Notes under the pieces: model-generated
What the model was told of the DNA's origin: nothing
Database searches by the model: none
Seen by the model: only the letters and a program-made list of their open reading frames with translations
Program-made: the position numbers and the translations under genes
Assembly (NCBI GenBank): GCA_011048585.1
Contig: DSDS01000188.1
Span: 1 to 16,336 of the forward strand
Origin: Desulfurivibrio alkaliphilus
Lineage (GTDB): Bacteria > Desulfobacterota > Desulfobulbia > Desulfobulbales > Desulfurivibrionaceae
Reading direction: 5' to 3'
DNA length: 16,336 nt
Shown: positions 13,862 through 16,336 of the stretch, piece by piece
Position numbering within the stretch: position 1 is the stretch's first letter
Layout: every line of letters starts with the position of its first letter

Positions 13862-14830
13862 ATGAAGCTTCCTTCCCTGACCATCGGCCGTTTCACCGCG
13901 CCGATTCCGCTGATTCAAGGTGGCATGTCCATTCGGGTTTCCACCTCTGCCCTGGCGGTTCCGGTCGCGCAATGCGGCGGGATCGGCACCATCGGCGGCT
14001 CTGGCCTGCCGGTGGAGGAGTTGCAGGCCGATATCCGCAAAGCCAAGCGTGAAACCGATGGGGTTATCGCGGTCAACATCATGTTTGCCATGAAGAATTT
14101 TTACCAGCTGGTGATGGGCTCCATCGAGGCCGGGGTGGACATGATCATCACCGGGGCCGGTTTTTCCCGCGATATCTTTAAGATCGGGCAGGAGACCAAT
14201 ACCCCCATCGTTTCCATTGTTTCCTCGCCCGCCTTCGCTCGCCTGGCGGAGAAGCTGGGGGCGGCGGCCATCGTGGTGGAGGCCAAGGAGGCCGGTGGCC
14301 ACCTGGGAACCGACCGGGCTCTGCGCGACCTTTTCCCCGAAGTGCGCAAGGTGGTCAATAAGGTGCCGCTGATCGCCGCCGGCGGGATCACCAATGGCTT
14401 TGAAATGGCTGAAATGATGGATAAATATGGGGCCGATGGGGTGCAGATCGCCACCCGTTTTGTCCTGACCGAGGAGTGCTCGGCCGATGATAATTTCAAG
14501 CAGGCCATGCTCAAGGCCCGGCCGGAAGATGTCACCTTGATCCGCTCGCCGGTCGGTCTGCCGGGGCGAGCGCTGAAAACGCCGTTTGTCCAGCGGCTGG
14601 CCGACAAGGTCGAGATGAAGGCCAAGGAGTGCCGCTGGAAGTGTTTGAAAAAGTGTGATCATTTCTACTGCATCAGTGACCGTCTGCAGAAAGCTTACCA
14701 GGGGGATCTGGAGGAGGGTCTTTTTTTCACCGGCGAGAATGTCTGGAAAATGAAAGAGATCATGACGGTGAAGGAAGTTTTTGATCAGTTTGTGGGTCAG
14801 GCCGAATCCGTTTACAAGGAGCAGAGGTAG
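13862..14830 (+). CDS. Nitronate monooxygenase / FabK-like FMN-dependent flavoprotein
   Basis: A 322-residue TIM-barrel flavoprotein of the 2-nitropropane dioxygenase family, which includes nitronate monooxygenases and FabK enoyl-ACP reductases. Seen: PLIQGGMS near the start, GTIGGSGLP (42-50), VNIMFA, MIITGAGFS, the AGGHLG motif with His147, FMN-phosphate-binding IAAGGIT (171-177), and GVQIATRF (193-200). The C-terminal part carries a four-cysteine cluster (Cys257, Cys261, Cys265, Cys270) followed by a second conserved segment (LFFTGENVWKMKEI). That extension is typical of an anaerobe-rich subgroup often annotated nitronate monooxygenase with unproven substrate. The ATG has CGGAG about 12 nt upstream. 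It lies 7 bp before pcnB and is divergent from the GGDEF gene by 239 bp. Nitronate oxidation in a probable anaerobe is doubtful, and a FabK-like or other reductase role is possible. Confidence 0.85.
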   Translation: MKLPSLTIGRFTAPIPLIQGGMSIRVSTSALAVPVAQCGGIGTIGGSGLPVEELQADIRKAKRETDGVIAVNIMFAMKNFYQLVMGSIEAGVDMIITGAGFSRDIFKIGQETNTPIVSIVSSPAFARLAEKLGAAAIVVEAKEAGGHLGTDRALRDLFPEVRKVVNKVPLIAAGGITNGFEMAEMMDKYGADGVQIATRFVLTEECSADDNFKQAMLKARPEDVTLIRSPVGLPGRALKTPFVQRLADKVEMKAKECRWKCLKKCDHFYCISDRLQKAYQGDLEEGLFFTGENVWKMKEIMTVKEVFDQFVGQAESVYKEQR

Positions 14831-14837
14831 CCGCCCG

Positions 14838-16244
14838 GTGTCTCAGCTTGAAGATTCTGTCGATTTTGATAATGCAGCGACGATGATTAAACCTGTGTTG
14901 CCGGAACCCCGGGTTATCCCCCGGGCCGAGCATACCGTGTCCCGGGCCGATATCGACCGGGAAGCCCTCAAGGTGATGCACCGCCTGCGGGACGAGGGGC
15001 ATCTGGCCTATCTGGTGGGCGGCGGGGTGCGCGACCTGCTGCTGGGTAAAAAGCCCAAGGATTTTGATATCAGTACCAGCGCCAAGCCCGGGGAGTTGCG
15101 CAAAATCTTCCGCAACAGCCGCATCATCGGCCGCCGTTTCCGTCTGGTCCAGGTCTTTTTCCCCGGCGGCAAGATCATCGAGGTCGCCACCTTCCGTTGC
15201 CGCAGCGAGTTTGAAGTTAACGGCGGCGAGATCGAAACTCTGGCCCACGACAACACCTTCGGCACCCCGGTGGAGGATGCCTTCCGCCGCGATCTGACCA
15301 TCAACGCCCTCTTTTACGAGATCGAAAACTTCACGGTGATCGACTACACCGGGGGAGTGGAGGATCTGCGGAATCGCTTGGTTCGCCTGGTGGGGGATCC
15401 GGACCGCCGCCTGCTCCGGGATCCGGTGCGGATGCTGCGGGCCATTCGCCACGCGGCCCGCAGCGATTTTACCATCGAGCAGGAAACTTGGGGGGCGATT
15501 TGCCGCCACGTGGACAAACTGAGCCTCTGCCCCGATTCCCGGCTGCGGGACGAGCTGTTCAAGGATCTGCGGGCCGGATCCAGCCGAACTTGGGCCGATT
15601 TTGCTTTGGCCAGCGGGATCTTCTTCGAACTGTTTCCCTTTTATCGCGGTGTTTTTCCGTTACCAGGCCCCGCCGACCAGGAGGGTCAGCGGTTGGCGGC
15701 TCCCGTGCCGCTGGTGGCCCTGCTTTTCAAGCTGTTGCAGGTGGTCGATCAGGCGGTGGCCGCCGGGAGAGAGTTTTCCGAGGAGATGTTGCTGGCCCTG
15801 CTGCTGCTCCCTTGGGCTGAGGCTCGGTTCGGGCTGCTGGCCAAGGAGCTGGATCGGAGCGTGGCCTACCGTTTCTCCCGTAAGTTACGGAGCGAACTGG
15901 ACCAGGTTCTGGCCCCGCTCAATATCAAGCGCAGCTCCAGGGAATCCTTGGCCATGCTGCTCAGCAATCTGCCCCTGCTGCTGACCCACTGCCCGGTGGA
16001 GTCCGAGGAGGTCGGCGAGTGGCCCAAGCCGCTCACCCGCAAGGGATATTTCCCCCAATGCCTGGCTTTTTACGAGTTGTACCGTGCGGCCTTGACCGGT
16101 GAGCAGCCGTCGGAAGTGATCAGCGCCGCCGCCCCGCCCCCGCCCGTCGCCAGACAAAAGGGTGCCCGCCCCGGGCGCCGCCGTGTGGGCCGGGCCCCGG
16201 CCATAGTCAAGAAGAAGGGCGGGATCTTCGGTCTGAAAAAGTAA
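14838..16244 (+). CDS. pcnB: Poly(A) polymerase / tRNA nucleotidyltransferase family protein PcnB
   Basis: A class II polynucleotide adenylyltransferase, 468 residues from the GTG at 14838. Close to E. coli PcnB throughout: IPRAEHTVSR near residue 27, LVGGGVRDLLLGKKPKDFD with metal ligands Asp75 and Asp77, third acidic residue Glu115 in IIEVATFR, RRDLTINAL (150-158) and DPVRMLRAIRHAAR (about 197-210). IIGRRFRLVQV (96-106) fits the bacterial poly(A) polymerase signature [LIV][LIV]G[RK][RK]Fx[LIV]h[HQL][LIV], which favours 3' polyadenylation over CCA addition. The tail is Pro-rich and then strongly basic (GRRRVGRAP, KKKGG), like the RNA-binding tail of the E. coli enzyme. GTG 14838 is chosen for AGAGG at 14823-14827; ATG 14883 is an alternative. 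The frame is open to 14781 inside the upstream gene, which is not coding there. Confidence 0.93.
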   Translation: MSQLEDSVDFDNAATMIKPVLPEPRVIPRAEHTVSRADIDREALKVMHRLRDEGHLAYLVGGGVRDLLLGKKPKDFDISTSAKPGELRKIFRNSRIIGRRFRLVQVFFPGGKIIEVATFRCRSEFEVNGGEIETLAHDNTFGTPVEDAFRRDLTINALFYEIENFTVIDYTGGVEDLRNRLVRLVGDPDRRLLRDPVRMLRAIRHAARSDFTIEQETWGAICRHVDKLSLCPDSRLRDELFKDLRAGSSRTWADFALASGIFFELFPFYRGVFPLPGPADQEGQRLAAPVPLVALLFKLLQVVDQAVAAGREFSEEMLLALLLLPWAEARFGLLAKELDRSVAYRFSRKLRSELDQVLAPLNIKRSSRESLAMLLSNLPLLLTHCPVESEEVGEWPKPLTRKGYFPQCLAFYELYRAALTGEQPSEVISAAAPPPPVARQKGARPGRRRVGRAPAIVKKKGGIFGLKK

Positions 16245-16336
16245 ACGACCCACCCTCTTGCCGGCCATGATTGCAGATGAGTATCCGTTCACCATGGTCA
16301 ACAACTTGTCGATTTAACGGGCTGTAATCGTTTAGC
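16245..16336. other. Non-coding right edge
   Basis: The last 92 bases hold no recognisable gene, tRNA or terminator. A 17-codon open frame starting ATG ATT GCA (16268) lacks a Shine-Dalgarno. A 7-bp TAAACGA/TCGTTTA inverted repeat (16242-16248 and 16328-16334) flanks the segment, but is too short and too widely spaced to interpret. Confidence 0.5.

Noticed and set aside
14760..15509. Minus-strand 249-codon frame
   Set aside because: Antisense to pcnB and to the end of the flavoprotein gene, both with intact motifs.
16242..16334. TAAACGA/TCGTTTA inverted repeat flanking the right edge
   Set aside because: Only 7 bp with an 80-bp separation and no gene or signature between. Expected by chance at this length, and cut by the window end.
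1..16336. CRISPR arrays, insertion sequences, prophage, tRNA or rRNA genes
   Set aside because: No direct-repeat array, transposase, integrase, terminal repeat, tRNA cloverleaf or rRNA-like segment was seen on reading both strands.

Overview
The window is ordinary bacterial chromosome, GC-rich and densely coded on both strands. Gene order (guaB-guaA; rpsA-sppA-ihfB; a FabK/nitronate-monooxygenase-like gene followed by pcnB), the Crp/Fnr regulator type and the many receiver-domain proteins suggest a deltaproteobacterial lineage, most likely Desulfobulbales/Desulfurivibrio-like or a neighbour within Desulfobacterota. That placement rests on recognised protein style and synteny, not on a search. 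No mobile element, CRISPR array, rRNA or tRNA was seen.

Layout. (1) 1-1199: a Crp/Fnr regulator cut by the left edge and a divergent CvpA-family membrane protein. (2) 1202-8861, minus strand: a tight run transcribed guaB, guaA, GAF-histidine kinase, receiver-TPR response regulator, then a 706-residue membrane-anchored protein with a retroviral-type CCHC zinc knuckle. Gaps are 3 bp, a 10-bp overlap, 18 bp and 38 bp, so the signalling trio looks co-transcribed with GMP synthesis. (3) 8954-9562, plus strand: a YciO/Sua5-family gene, divergent from guaB with its own good promoter. (4) 9589-12558, minus strand: rpsA, sppA, ihfB, with a well-formed promoter and Shine-Dalgarno in front of rpsA. (5) 12690-13622, minus strand: an orphan receiver-GGDEF diguanylate cyclase. 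(6) 13862-16244, plus strand: a nitronate monooxygenase/FabK-like flavoprotein and a PcnB-type poly(A) polymerase 7 bp apart. The 239-bp divergent region between (5) and (6) carries two clear inverted repeats.

How the genes may work together. Blocks 4 and 6 are mostly housekeeping: translation (S1), RNA polyadenylation (PcnB), membrane proteolysis (SppA) and DNA architecture (IHF). The least explained part is the three-gene module after guaA. It has a soluble kinase with no membrane segment, a response regulator whose only output is a TPR scaffold, and a two-helix membrane protein with a CCHC zinc knuckle and TPR-like helical repeats. I infer a phosphorelay that acts by protein-protein contact at the membrane, not by DNA binding. 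Its linkage to GMP synthesis hints at, but does not prove, a tie to guanine nucleotide status. This is the best candidate for an undescribed system here.
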